Part shown: in pieces, positions 1 through 11,030 of the stretch | Layout: each line of letters opens with the position of its first letter | Position numbering within the stretch: position 1 is the stretch's first letter | Assembly (NCBI GenBank): GCA_014526335.1 | Contig: JACTAT010000016.1 | Coordinates: 2,883,082-2,947,081, forward strand | DNA: 64,000 nt | Direction: 5' to 3' | Source: Chrysaora quinquecirrha | Lineage: Eukaryota > Cnidaria > Scyphozoa > Semaeostomeae > Pelagiidae | The notes under the pieces: generated by a model | Databases searched by the model: none | What the model was told of the DNA's origin: nothing | Seen by the model: only the letters and a program-made list of their open reading frames with translations | Position numbers and translations under genes: made by a program

Positions 1-181
1 AAGCCTTAGCTCGTATCTCACTAAGGGTTATATTCCGTTTTACCACGATAATGGATGCAACCTCATTGAGAATATACAATCTAGTACACTATATAACATT
101 AATGGCAGGCTTTGTCGAATTATTAAAAATTTCAAACTTTTTGGCTATGCAAGCCCATCAGAAGTCATTAAATATTTCTGA
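1..181 (+). CDS. cGAS-like receptor, 3' end of an upstream tandem copy (partial)
   Basis: The window opens inside a coding region, read from base 3 to the TGA at 179-181. Its 60 codons (starting SLSSYLTKGYIPFYHDNGCN) align without gaps to the last 60 codons of the gene at 1672-2775, sharing SLSSYL, K-G, PFYHD, CNLIE, NING-L-RII and F at matching places. Both stop at the same relative point. The frame is open, so this looks like the tail of a living paralogue, about 1.5 kb upstream and in the same direction. The helical C-terminal lobe of the Mab-21/cGAS fold is what this part would encode. The catalytic half is outside, so its activity cannot be judged. The nucleotide sequences have diverged clearly, so the duplication is not very recent. 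Confidence 0.85.
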   Translation, partial: SLSSYLTKGYIPFYHDNGCNLIENIQSSTLYNINGRLCRIIKNFKLFGYASPSEVIKYF

Positions 182-341
182 AGTACTGTACTGGTTTGCT
201 AACTTGAAAAAACTAGCATAGTTCCAATTAAGTAACATTGTAGGATCACCACTCGGGCAAACTCCGTTATGTGAAGAGCAGAACCTAATATGATTCTGAA
301 ACATATGTAATTCATTTCAATTCATATGTAATTCATTTCTA

Positions 342-442
342 TAGACCTTTTCAAAGAGGTCTGGGTCGGCATAACATTTTTCTGGAAGATGGCGGACATC
401 TTGAGTAAAGGACGCCGACCCAGACCTCTTCGAATAGGTCTA
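342..442. mobile_element. 101-bp palindromic MITE (family G)
   Basis: Terminal inverted repeats begin TAGACCTTTTC-AAGAGGTCTG and continue through GGGTCGGC on both sides of a short centre. A longer relative lies at 56529-57013, with the same GGTCTGGGTCGGC ends and the same internal segment TTTTCTGGAAGATG. It has no coding capacity. Confidence 0.7.
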
Positions 443-479
443 TTCTCCTATTTATCTAACGTAGAATTTATCAAACAAG

Positions 480-925
480 GAATGTAAAATTGTAAAGTTG
501 TACAACAGAATGTAAACTTGGGTAATTGTGTGCAACAAAGATGTACAGCTCTTCAACAAAATGTCAAGTTGTGCAATGAAATGTTAAGTTGTGCAATAAA
601 ATTTAAAGTTGTGCAAGAAAATAGTTCAGTTGTGCAAAGTTGTGCAAGAAAAATGTAAAGTTCTGCAACAAAAATATAAAGTTGTGCAACAAAATAGTTC
701 AGTTGTGCAAAGTTGTGCAACAAAAATGTAAAGTTCTGCAACAAAATTTACAGTTGTTCAACGTGATGTAAAGTTGTGTAAAGATGTGCAACAACAATGT
801 ACAGTTGCAACAAAATTGTTAAGTTGTGCAACGAAAATGTAAAGTCATGGAACAGGATTGTAAAGTCGCGCAACAATATTGTAAATTCGATAATTGGTGC
901 AACAAATTGAAAATGCATGCAACAA
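480..925. repeat. Degenerate ~22-bp minisatellite
   Basis: About 20 imperfect copies of a unit near AATGTAAAGTTGTGCAACAA, with some units fused or shortened. It lies between the two cGAS-like genes. The small ORFs across it are products of the repeat and are not genes. Confidence 0.8.
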
Positions 926-953
926 AATGTCTCGATATGTTGTACCATCGTGT

Positions 954-1310
954 AATCTAGACTTATTATATGAGTCGTAGTTATCGCTACTATGAGTTGA
1001 ATTACCTGACGTTCACTCTGAGCAAACAGCTGTAGCATTGTTGTTGTTGTTGTTGTTTGCAAAGAGAGGGACTTGTATATTAAGTCTACACGTAAACAAA
1101 TAAGCAAAAGAGCTAGACTCACAACACTTTTTTTCATTTCGACACAATATCATAAGATACATGGTCTACTTGTTACTAGTTTACGCTCCCTTATTTTGAT
1201 TTGTCACGCCACACTGATTTTAGAAAACAACAACAACAACATCAAGCGAAGTAGTGGACTTTTTAACCCTAATCCTACCGGGCTTTTTTTGATCTAGCAC
1301 AGCCGGGGGG
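954..1310. other. Intergenic spacer between the cGAS-like genes
   Basis: It starts with half of the TAGACTTATTAC MITE family seen complete at 19840-19941, then has a short GTT run (about 1037-1057) and AT-rich sequence. I see no coding exon. The promoter of the downstream cGAS-like gene may lie here, but no core element could be assigned. Confidence 0.4.
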
Positions 1311-1311
1311 T

Positions 1312-1312
1312 G

Positions 1313-1390
<78 letters not shown>

Positions 1391-1534
1391 CATGATCATG
1401 ATCATGATCATGATGATGATGATGGTGGTGACCATGATCATGATGATGATGAACATGATGATGATCATGATGATGATCATGATGATGATCATGATTATGA
1501 TTATGATGATGATGATGATTGCGATGATGATTAA
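1312..1534. repeat. (GAT)n microsatellite
   Basis: A near-pure GAT/ATG trinucleotide run that becomes interspersed with GATCAT hexamers. The run is free of stops in several frames on both strands (poly-D, poly-M, poly-H, poly-I), which explains the overlapping ORFs here; none is a gene. It ends about 140 bp before the cGAS-like start codon. Confidence 0.95.
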
Positions 1535-1671
1535 TTGTTTTGTACACATTCTAGACGTCAAATAGATGCTCGAGTATCCGTTTTTGTTTCCCTAGGTTTA
1601 TTTTCATATCATAAATGAAGAAGATAGATTGTATATTTTACTTTTTTGTTTCCTTTTAGTTTTGTATAAAA

Positions 1672-2775
1672 ATGAGTCTGAATCAAGTGTTAATGAAGGT
1701 ATACAGAGACGACGTTGCTCTTAAAGAGGATCTGACGAAAAATTGCGTCAAGACAGTAACTGAATTCATTCCATATTTCCTTGAATGCATGAAGCAATCA
1801 GACGACTTGTTCAATTTGCTTTTCAAAGAAGTTTTCTACGGAGGCTCATACTACGATGACTTGAAAATCAGTGAAGCTACGGAGTTCGACCTCAACATTG
1901 TTATTCGCCTCCCTATCGGTCCAGATAACCTCGTTTTCAATCAATCAATCCAACCGGGTTTTGTCAGCATTGGTCTTCGTAGACCATTTGACTCATCACT
2001 TTTTGTCTTGGAGCTAGCCGTCACATATGGAATATTTCAAAATTTCTCCGAGACCCCAGAGTATGCCTTACACATGAAAATTGGCAATTTCTTTCATGAC
2101 CAAACGCTAATGCCAGAAAAGCTGCGCAACTGGTTCGAGGGTGTCTGCGTTAAAGCGGTAAACCAACAAACGTCCGACGGGTTGCGAAGATTCAATATTC
2201 AGTATCTGAGTTTGAAGAAATCTGGCCCTGCTTTAACTTTGGAAATACAGTCACCCCATCTGCCAGAGATTAATATTGACCTCGTTCCGGTAATCCGGAA
2301 GGGTCATGTGATATATGATGACAACATGTTTTGCGTCCCTAAATCCCACACAAGGGACCCATTGCTATGGAGATGTTCTTACCCAATGATGGAGCGATAT
2401 ATTTTAAAAAATGGTGGCTGTGCAAAGGTGGTCATTAAACTCCTGAAAAAGATGCGCGACAAACAAGGCTGGCACAATCTGGCAAGCTACTACCTTAAGA
2501 CGGTTGTCATGCTCACCAAAAAAGAAAAGCATGCGGAGTACGACGAATGGGAAGAAAATAAGCTTGGGGAGTACTACATACAAACGTTGGAAAGCCTTAG
2601 TTCCTATCTCTCTAAAGGTTTCCTTCCTTTTTATCATGATCATAGATGCAACCTCATAGAAAGAATACACCCCGAAACTCTGTTCAATATTAATGGCCAT
2701 CTTCGCCGAATCATCAATGATTTCAAACAGTTTCGCCAATCAAAACCTGCTGAAGTAAAGAAGAAGTATTTTTGA
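1672..2775 (+). CDS. cGAS-like receptor (Mab-21 / cGAS nucleotidyltransferase)
   Basis: A single uninterrupted 367-codon reading frame. Residues 55-62 carry the GGS nucleotide-binding loop (FYGGSYYD), followed by the first two metal-binding acids E71 and D73 in EFDLNIV. The third acid is D203 in EINIDLV. This is the full catalytic triad of the cGAS/cGLR family, so the enzyme should be able to make a cyclic dinucleotide (or related oligonucleotide) after binding a nucleic acid ligand, in the cytosol, to signal through STING. The C-terminal lobe has WRCSYPMMERY and the LPFYHDHRCNLIE segment typical of Mab-21 proteins. The length matches compact invertebrate cGLRs. I see no vertebrate-type zinc-thumb cluster, so the ligand may be RNA or DNA. 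The start is the first ATG, 13 bases after a good splice acceptor (TCCTTTTAG at 1651-1659), so a 5' UTR intron is likely. A polyadenylation signal follows at once. It is the second member of a tandem pair. Confidence 0.92.
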   Translation: MSLNQVLMKVYRDDVALKEDLTKNCVKTVTEFIPYFLECMKQSDDLFNLLFKEVFYGGSYYDDLKISEATEFDLNIVIRLPIGPDNLVFNQSIQPGFVSIGLRRPFDSSLFVLELAVTYGIFQNFSETPEYALHMKIGNFFHDQTLMPEKLRNWFEGVCVKAVNQQTSDGLRRFNIQYLSLKKSGPALTLEIQSPHLPEINIDLVPVIRKGHVIYDDNMFCVPKSHTRDPLLWRCSYPMMERYILKNGGCAKVVIKLLKKMRDKQGWHNLASYYLKTVVMLTKKEKHAEYDEWEENKLGEYYIQTLESLSSYLSKGFLPFYHDHRCNLIERIHPETLFNINGHLRRIINDFKQFRQSKPAEVKKKYF

Positions 2776-2814
2776 CGTTTCGGTTTTGAGAAACATTAAG
2801 AGAACAAGTAGATA

Positions 2815-2820
2815 AATAAA
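2815..2820 (+). promoter_or_regulatory. Polyadenylation signal AATAAA of the cGAS-like gene
   Basis: AATAAA 40 bp after the stop codon. The hAT-type element begins 14 bp further on, so it sits almost exactly where the transcript should be cleaved. Confidence 0.6.
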
Positions 2821-2833
2821 AGCTAATTGTAGG

Positions 2834-3302
2834 CAGGGCCTCTTTTAACATAGTAACTAGGGGGGCAAATGCCCCCTAGTCCCTATCATTGCCCACCTAG
2901 TTTCATAAAGTTGCCTCCTTAGTACAATGTCCTCTCAGAAGAAAACTACCAAAAAAGGCCAATCTGGGCCAATGTGGATGTTGTATTTTAAAAATTTCTG
3001 GGAGAGCATGCCCCCAGTCCCCCCTAATTAGGAGCACCTCTTGGACGCTGTACGCCTTCTGTGCATTTACAGTCAGCTGCAGCATCAGTGCGATTTGTAT
3101 AAATTATAACTGAGAAAGATGCCCCCTAATTATTTCTCCAGCTCTGCACCACTGGTTAAGCATGAATTCCTGACAAAAGAATGAACTTGCCAAGACCGGA
3201 GTCGCACTGTGAAAGAAAGCGCTAAATATAAAACAATAGAACAATAAGTCCCTTAAATTTTTGCCCCCCCCCCCTAGTTTTATTCCCTTAAAAGAGGCCC
3301 TG
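2834..3302. mobile_element. Non-autonomous hAT-type element, 469 bp, with perfect 8-bp TSD
   Basis: Terminal inverted repeats CAGGGCCTCTTTTAA and TTAAAAGAGGCCCTG. The 8 bp on either side are identical (ATTGTAGG at 2826-2833 and 3303-3310), the target duplication size of the hAT superfamily. There is no transposase; small ORFs inside are not supported. The identical duplication points to a fairly recent insertion. Confidence 0.9.
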
Positions 3303-3354
3303 ATTGTAGGATCTCAGCTTTGTGTATTCATGATTTGATGTGTATTTGTAGCTA

Positions 3355-3759
3355 TACACGCTTTTTTTTATAAGGAACCTACCTCAAGGTCTAGTTCTTA
3401 AAGTTCCTTATTTTTGGACCTCTTTTGAAGCAATTGTAGTTCCAAAAGTTCCTTAATAGTTCCTTAATTTTAACTGCACATACAGTGGTCTTAATAAAAG
3501 AGAGACATTTGCATGTGAGCAAAGCTCGAGACTACTCAAAGAAACCTTGGATAGATGCTTAACGTATAATTTATGTCATTTTCGACTGGAAATGAATGGA
3601 ACCGGCTTTCTAATTCTTGATTATTTGCAGTGATAAAAGTATTCAACATTCAAAAGTTCCTTAATGATTTTCTCTTTAGTAGTATAAGTTCTTTAAATTT
3701 TTGGGCCTTCTACATGTAGGTTCCTTATAAAGTGGTTCCTTATAAAAAAAAAGCGTGTA
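3355..3759 (-). mobile_element. MITE family B, copy 1
   Basis: Ends TACACGC...GCGTGTA, followed inward by TTTTTTATAAGGAACC. The internal body (AATTTAAAGAACTTATACTA, TTAAGGAACTATTAAGGAAC) is shared, in the other orientation here, with copies at 11031, 12112, 41406 and 62773. The TA...TA ends fit a Tc1/mariner-type target site. Confidence 0.85.
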
Positions 3760-4240
3760 AAGAAGAAATTTGTGAGGGCGCTTAACAATACCTTTTCTAC
3801 CCTGGGTATGCATTTCACCCGTTGCTCGCATTGAATTTACACTTTAATATACTTTGGGTACGGGTATGTGCCGCCCATGTGGCTTTGTTTTTTTGCCCTG
3901 TAATTATTTAAACACATGTTATGGTTGTATCACTTTATTTGAGTCCTAATAATGTTGATATCGCGGTAGAGATGTTCGTAGCGTATTCGTAGCGCTATTT
4001 CAATCAATATTATTGGTCTAGAAAGTCCGAAAATTCCTACCCTCATTTTCCGCTCGTTGTTACTCATAATACAGGGTCTGTGTTCTAGGGATGGTAGTAA
4101 GCGACTCGACGACGTGATGAAAGGGGCAGGGTTGATTAGGGGTTGATTTCAACTCTCGACAATCAAAGACCTTGAACCACCTCACGGTTTTCAAGGAACC
4201 ATTCATGGCTTTTCCAGATAAACTTGATTTTCAGGCAGAT
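3760..4240. repeat. Spacer with a decayed dispersed repeat (family H)
   Basis: The stretch around 3853-4095 carries GGGTACGGGTATGTGCCGCCC followed by a body resembling the copies at 5996 and 52731. No gene is seen. Confidence 0.5.
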
Positions 4241-4397
4241 CTTGATGATGATAATAGTGATGAAGATGATTATGATGATGATGAAGATGAAGATGATGAT
4301 GATAACAACGATGAACATGATGATGATGATGACGATGATGATAATTATGATGATGATCATGATAACGATAATTATAATGATAACAATAATGATGTTT

Positions 4398-4448
<51 letters not shown>

Positions 4449-4662
4449 GTGATAATGATAATGATTATGATTATGCGGATGATGATAATGATGATTGATT
4501 GACTGTTTAGCTGATCGACTAATTGACTGATTGATCGATGATGGATATGATGATGATGACGATGATGATGATGATGATGATGATGAGGCCGATGATGGTT
4601 AAGATAGTGATGATGTCAGTGATTACTACATACTGTTCAACGATGATGATGATGATGCAGAC
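4241..4662. repeat. GAT-rich microsatellite region
   Basis: Interrupted GAT and GATAAT runs in three blocks. The acidic ORF across it (poly-D/E) is a repeat artefact. Confidence 0.9.
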
Positions 4663-4776
4663 AATTACGTATCTCCCCCCTTTCTGATTATGATGACAAC
4701 AATGAAACCACGTGACCATTCAAAGGATTAACTGTCATAACAACATGGAGATTTTCCATTATCAGATTTCAGTTAC

Positions 4777-4837
4777 AGGTGGAGTGTCTGGTCGAGGCGT
4801 CAGTTGAGATTTTGGAACAAATAATTTATAACTACAG
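4777..4837 (+). other. ANKRD6: Candidate first 5' non-coding exon of ANKRD6 (left edge uncertain)
   Basis: A strong donor CTACAG/GTAAGC ends at 4837. The stretch just before it has no ATG, as expected for a leader exon. The next candidate leader exon is at 8622-8742 and the start-codon exon opens at 11488. The transcription start is unknown, and the link to ANKRD6 rests only on strand, spacing and splice-site quality. Confidence 0.35.
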
Positions 4838-5990
4838 GTAAGCGGGGACGCTATTTTTGTGCTTTATTTCATTAGCTGTCGCTACTTTGATGCTTGCTGG
4901 TTAATTTTAGTTGCTATTTAGCTGCTTTCAAATGCCCAGATTGAAAATTTACGACGCGTGTCTAATAAATTGGAGATACCTACCTAGGCCTAAGCTTTAG
5001 CTGTTCCGCGTCGTTGTTAGTTTTTCTGGAACCGCATTTGTTAGCTTGTTTATTATCTTGAACTATTCAAATCCTTTGAAAATGCTAAATTATGAATTGT
5101 CGCTTAAATTTTAAAATTAAACCAACTGAGTGAGTTAAACTAAATGGTCTCTTGGCTAAAATTTGTCCTGTCCTTCCTACTCCTGGCCTGGCCTTGCCTG
5201 GTTATTTTCAAATTTGGATGGCGTTGATGATGTGAAACCGAGCCAGATATTTGCTTACGCAATAAATCCAAGAAAACTAAAATAGCCTGGTAAAACCTTC
5301 AGATCATACATTATTTGTGAAAAGAAACTGTTGGTTCAGTATTAAGAGTCCCAATTGATAATGATAATGGTAAAGGCAGTTGTCCAGTTGTTCAAAATCA
5401 AATTACATGCAAATCCTTGTGCGTAGCATTCCCCGAATGGCTTATCTGATAATGATAACTCTTGAAATCTGCTATATGCATGTATGCTGCTATACGAAGG
5501 TGCTATGGGATTTGGTCTTATCCATCTTCCTCCTGGTATCAAAAGCAGCGTAGTTGGGGTTCAAGCCCTGTGGTAGCATCACAGCCTTGGTTGAGGCCTC
5601 AATTCGATCGGTTAACCTACATCTGATATCCTAGCTACCTCCACTGCATAGTTGAGCAATTGCACACCCGAGTTTTTCAATAAAAAATAGGCTGACAATA
5701 GGATGAACAATGGAAAGGGGCTCTTGCACACCAGAGATCTTGTTGAAAAAGGCCATACTCTGCAAACCAGCTAGCAACCCCAGGGGCTAAATACATCATT
5801 TCACCTCCACCCATATGTCTAATAAGTAAACCCTTTCTTACCCAGGGGCATGGCATGCCCTCTATGTGCATTTTGGTAAACAGTGGGCCTTCTTTTGGAA
5901 GGATATATCCTTGTTTATGATTTTGAAGTAAGAAGCAGTATCAACTTTCAAGATTATGGAATACAGTAGTTATTTGATTATCCAACCCCT
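4838..5990. other. Probable ANKRD6 leader intron, no gene seen
   Basis: Ordinary AT-rich sequence without a convincing exon or ORF on either strand. I recognise nothing in it. Confidence 0.4.
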
Positions 5991-5995
5991 TTAGT

Positions 5996-6350
5996 ATAAT
6001 TAGTATAATTTGGGTACGGGTATGTGCTGCCCATACGGGTGGGTTTTGGGCCTGAAATTCTCTAAACATGGGTATGATTTCAACCAAAACCCCATAAAAG
6101 TGGGTGGCAAATTGAAGAAAAGTCGAAAGTTTAATTGGGTCAGGAAAGCTGTTAAATCACGTCAAAGATGTTTATAGTACAATATCAAGCAATAATAAGG
6201 TCTAGAAAGTCTTATTTATCTCATATTCCACTTATTTGTACTCATAAAATATGGTCTGTTTCTGCAAAGATAAACATTATAAGTGGGTAGGCTTCTGAAA
6301 TCTGGGCGGCACATCCCCATCCATTCAGAAGTCATATACCCCATGGGATC
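5996..6350 (+). repeat. Dispersed repeat family H
   Basis: Contains GGGTACGGGTATGTGC-GCCC near its start and GGCGGCACATCCCCATCC near its end. The same order of motifs occurs at 52731-53075 and in decayed form at 3853-4095; related CCCGGGGGGTACT segments begin at about 27505 and 47318. No terminal structure could be set. Confidence 0.6.
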
Positions 6351-6976
6351 CATGACCAACCAAAATCTGGCAAAGTGGAAACCCTGGGCTTTCATTATTG
6401 CATAGAACTGTATAAAACTTTGTTGCATACAACTTTGTTGCATACAACTATTCTATATTGTATTAGTTGATCATATTGCTTAAACATGCACATATTTCAG
6501 AGCTGATCTAATCTTGATTCCTTGATTAATTGCTAAAAGATTTTCAAAGTTGTTTTTAGAGCTTTTAAAGCTATTAAAATCAATGTTTTTTTAGAATTTA
6601 ATTTCCAAATGAGATCACATAACTAATGTTTATAAAATAAAATTAGTTTCTTGTTAAAACTATTTGAGGAAATAAAGATAATTTCTAGAATTCTTTCCTG
6701 AACAGGTTTTAATCCTATCAGAACCAATATTCTATTGTTTGGAAATTTGGATTAGGTTCATGAGAATATTAAAATCCTGTTTTCAATATTTGATAAGCTT
6801 GCATCCAAATGCATAAGGGAATTTTCTGGATATTTGTCCTTTTATTCTTTAAAAATGTCTGTTTAATGTTTAACAAATAACACAAAAAACAGCTTTTAAT
6901 AATGATTGCTTAAGTTGGATAATAAAGATTGGGAAGAAAGCATGGCATGGAAGAAAGGGTCTTTTTTTATTTAAAT

Positions 6977-8390
6977 TACACTCATTTTTTTATAAGAAAC
7001 CGACTATAAGAAACTATATATGCCTTATTCTAAAAATCAAGAAACTCTCCTAATATGGACGAAGAAGTAAATCAAAACTTAAGAAACTATTCCGCTTTTA
7101 AATTCAGCTTTCTATTTTCTGATGTGCATTTTGAAATTATTCCATAAAAATGATCCCAAAAACTATCTATCATACTTGGGGTCAATCCTCGAAAATGTCC
7201 ATATTTTGACTGCCAAGAACATGACACTTTATATAAGCCATTATTTCACCAAGTTTTCGGCTTTTCAATTTTAAAGTTAAGAAACTCTGCAAGAAACGTT
7301 TACTATACCAATTGTGCTTAAACGTAAACTTAAGAAACCCTACTATATGGCCCAGAACGTAGTTTCTTATATTTTGTCTAGAAGGACAGCTTTGGCAAGA
7401 TATGTTTTAATTTGGTTAATAATGATAAATCCCTCATCTTTAAATCTCAGTAATCATAGAGATTCATCAATTAAAACTTAAAAGTTGCAGATAAATCAAA
7501 TAAAAAAGCAGTCAATGTATGGCGATGGGAAATTAGGGAGGTTTCCTTCTGATGGCTTTCCTGTCACTGCAATTAAAGGTCTTTAAGCCCCTATTCTGAC
7601 GAGACATAAAGGGGCTAATTAACCTGAAAGCACCAAGGTTAATTAATGACATGGGTGATTATTGAGGGTGCAAAGTTTCAGCACTAACTAATTTGGAAAA
7701 ATCACTTCAAAATTTTCAAACTTTTCGTCACGAGACAATAGTCAACATCGTGAACTCGAAAAGGATGAAAATTTGCCTCAACTTCAACACCAACCTTAGG
7801 TTGCTAAACTCGAATCTGAAGACCAAATCTTTTTTCGGTCTATTTTATTGTTGTTAAGATTTTCGCTTGGGTTTTCAGAGTGCTTTGGGGACCCCTTTTG
7901 ATTCTTCTTTTTTCCTGGAGTCCTCCCAGAGATCGAAAGCCCGTTCTTTTAGAAAACTCACAGGAAAATTGGAGACTTGCATACATTCCTGCTTCCATCC
8001 ATAACTGAAAGATTTCGCAGACTTCGAAGAAAAATCGTGTCCAATCCAATTAAACTTCTCTACGTAATGTTAAGAGTTTCTTATAAAAAAATACACGAAC
8101 CTAGAACTAGACACCCAAAATGTTAAGAAACTTTTAGAACTTAAGAAACTGTAGAAATTTTGCGTCCGTTTTCCAACATACTGATTCACATTTGTGGAGG
8201 TAGTAATTAGTTCTCAAGCATTTCCATGCGATTTCTCGCACCAGAGTGGCTAATTTCGTGCAATTTCTCGCATCTGTAAGCAATTAATTAAGAAACTGTT
8301 GAGAAAATTTTAGAACTAAAATTGGGCCAAAAATTAAGAAACTTTTAGAACTAGGCCTCGAGCTAGGTTTCTTATAAAAAAGAACGTGTT
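6977..8390. mobile_element. Long inverted-repeat element (family C, TATAAGAAAC type)
   Basis: Left end TACACTCATTTTTTTATAAG, right end CTTATAAAAAAGAACGTGTT. GAAACT/AAGAAAC motifs recur through the body, and an internal GTTTCTTATAAAAAA occurs near 8072-8088, so this may be two nested or joined copies. It is related to families B, D and E by its ends. Confidence 0.6.
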
Positions 8391-8621
8391 GTGTATTGTA
8401 TACCCTCCTCCCAGGGACTTTCTCTCTAATATTCATAGGTGCTCTTAATTTCAGAATACAGGAATAATTTCCCGTTAATTTATATCACTAATTATTAAAA
8501 AGAACTCGTAAATGGATTAAATTGTCAGAAAGAATATTTTCCCATCCTGTTATATATAGCTGGATAATATAATCAACGTATTATGTTGTGGGAATTTAAC
8601 TTTATTTATTTTTCTTCGTAG

Positions 8622-8742
8622 GTTGTCGTAAATCGAAGCTGAAATCATCGGACGTAGAAGGGTAAAATAACAACGAACATTCTAGAAAGGTTTCCTGAAG
8701 CAACATTAACGTTATTTGAAAGAGGGAAATCGATTTGAACCG
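8622..8742 (+). other. ANKRD6: Candidate second 5' non-coding exon of ANKRD6
   Basis: Bounded by acceptor TTTCTTCGTAG and donor AACCG/GTGAGT. The 121 bp contain no ATG at all, which is unusual by chance in this sequence and suits a leader exon. Transcript evidence is needed to join it to the exon at 11488. Confidence 0.45.
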
Positions 8743-8984
8743 GTGAGTTACTAAAACTGTTTGTTTATTTGTTTGTCTCTTTGTTTGTTTCTGTTTCTGT
8801 TGACGTTCTGTTTTTGTTTGCTTGCTGTGGAATGGATAATGAAATTAACAAGATCCCTCCAGCATATTTTACTTTCTGATTGCTGTTAGAACTTGCAACA
8901 AGTCCCCTGCGTTTCGTTTGGTTTGATTCAGTTTGATTCCATTCGATTCAGTTTGATTCAAATTTCTTATTTGGTCTAAACTTG

Positions 8985-9870
8985 ATTTGAAATGGTTTGA
9001 TTTGACTTGATTTGACTTGATTTGACTTGATTTGACTTGATTTGACTTGACTCGACTCGACTCGACTCAACTCTATTCGACTGGACTTGACGTGACTTGA
9101 CTTTACTTGACTTGACTTGACTCAACTTGATTTGACTTGACTTGACTTGTCTTGACTTGTCTTGACTTGACTTGACTTGACTTGACTTGACTTGACTTGA
9201 CTTGACTTGACTTGACTTGACTTGACTTGACTTGACTTGACTTGGCTTGACTTGACTTGACTTGACTTGACTTGACTTGACTTGGCGGCAGCTTGACTTG
9301 ACGGCAGCGACTTGACCGGCTTGGCTTGACTTGACGGCAGCTTGACTTGACTTGACTTGACTTGACTTGACTTGACTTGGCTTGACTTGACTTGACTTGA
9401 CTTGCGGCTTGACTTGACTTGACTTGACTTGACTTGACTTGACTTGGCTTGACTTGACTTGACTTGACTTGACTTGACTTGACTGACTTGACTTGACGGA
9501 CTTGACTTGACTTGACTTGACTTGGCTTGACTTGACTTGACGGACTTGGCTTGACTTGACGGCTTGACTTGACGGCTTGACTTGACGGCGACTTGACTTG
9601 ACTTGGCGGCTTGACTTGGCTTGACTTGACTTGACTTGACTTGACTTGACGGCTTGGCTTGAGCGGCTTGACTTGGCGGCTTGACTTGACTTGCTTGACG
9701 GCGACTTGACTTGACTTGACTTGACTTGACTTGACTTGACTTGACTTGGCCTCACTTGACTTCACTTGGCTTCACTTGACTTGACTTGACTTGACCCGAC
9801 TTGACTTGACTTGACTTGACTTGATTTAGCTTGACTTGATTTGATTAGACATGATTTGACTTGACTTAAT
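8985..9870. repeat. (TTGAC)n pentanucleotide array
   Basis: Roughly 850 bp of TTGAC units, interrupted in the middle by GGC/CGGCAG insertions and flanked by looser TTGATTCGAT sequence out to about 10060. Read on the - strand the pentamer has no stop in any frame and gives (KSSQV)n, hence two overlapping long ORFs that are not genes. It lies in the last leader intron of ANKRD6. Confidence 0.95.
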
Positions 9871-9879
9871 TTCTTTTTA

Positions 9880-11030
9880 ATTGATTTAGTTTTTGTTTGG
9901 TTTTGTTTGATATGATTTGATTTGATTCGATTCGATTCCATTTGATTTAATTTAAATCGATTCGACTAGATTCAGTTCAATTCGGTTCGACTTGATTCGA
10001 TTTGATTTCATTTCAGTTGATCTGAATCGACTGGATTCAATTTGATTCGATGTAATCGAGTTCAGTTTCTATTTGATTCAGTTCGATGCTACTTCATCCT
10101 CTTCAGTTCCGATTTCACGCGACTTAAGTCTTTTCGAGTCCAACGATCTCGCTCACTATCTAAAAATCTCCTAATATACAAACCCCATTGCCAGGAATCC
10201 GTAAAACTCCTCGTATTCTCATGGAAAAGTACTTTTTCAGGAGTATTTCGTCCCACTAACGCCTTAACTTGATTTCTAATTTAATTTCGGAAATGATATT
10301 TTAAATGAATTGTGGGTTGACTAAGCTAAACGAAGAATTAAGAAACCGTTTAAATATAGCTTAGTTCCGAATGGTTGGTCGTCTTTAATCCTTCAGCTTG
10401 GAGCTTCAAAATTGTTTTAGGATCTCAAGGCATTTTGCTGAACAGCAGAGCAATGATCTTTTCTCTGTTGTCATACGTGTACTATCAAAACATACCCGAT
10501 TATAAGGATATCGCGCAGTCTTGAAGCTCGACAGAGGGGCGAATCACTTAGATCATCAGCGTATGTTGTTATTATATCAATTTTTACATTGTTTGTTATT
10601 TACGATTGATTTGAAGTGTCACACAGTTTCCTTAAGGCCCTGGCCAAATGATCAAACATTGTTGATACAGCATTTCAGATTTGCTTTACAACGAACGCCT
10701 TGTTGCTTGTTTAGATAGGGTAAAGTGAAGTAGTTTCGCTGCTACAATGAATAGAACTGTACAATGTCGAATCAATATTTTGCTTCAGGACGCATCCTAG
10801 ATCCAGAGGCGCTCGAAGCAAAGCATCGGCGCACCAGGCAACGGGGGCAAAAGCAACAAATTCAGGGCAAACAAGAGGGAAATCAAAGAATTTAACAACT
10901 TTCATGTGAGCAATTGCCCCCATTCCCCGGGGCTCCCGGTACTCCTGCCTAGGACTTGAACCTAAAGAAGGGTTTTGTCGGAAAGGGAAGGGGCTAGTCA
11001 TATCTTACAGACAGTAATGTTGGTATCTTA
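9880..11030. other. Intron sequence with repeat fragments
   Basis: Looser TTGATT repeats to about 10060, unique sequence, a family A fragment (CCTGGCCAAATGATCAAACA, about 10640-10690), then a decayed GC-rich fragment at about 10795-10950. No exon was found. Confidence 0.4.

Noticed and set aside
1220..1565. Overlapping poly-Asp, poly-Met, poly-His and poly-Ile ORFs
   Set aside because: They are the frames of a GAT microsatellite; no start context, conservation or splice support.
4172..4502. Acidic D/E/N-rich ORF
   Set aside because: GAT-repeat artefact; the frame stays open only because the repeat lacks stops.
8976..9765. Two long - strand (KSSQV)n ORFs
   Set aside because: The TTGAC pentamer has no stop in any - strand frame, so the ORFs follow from the repeat alone.
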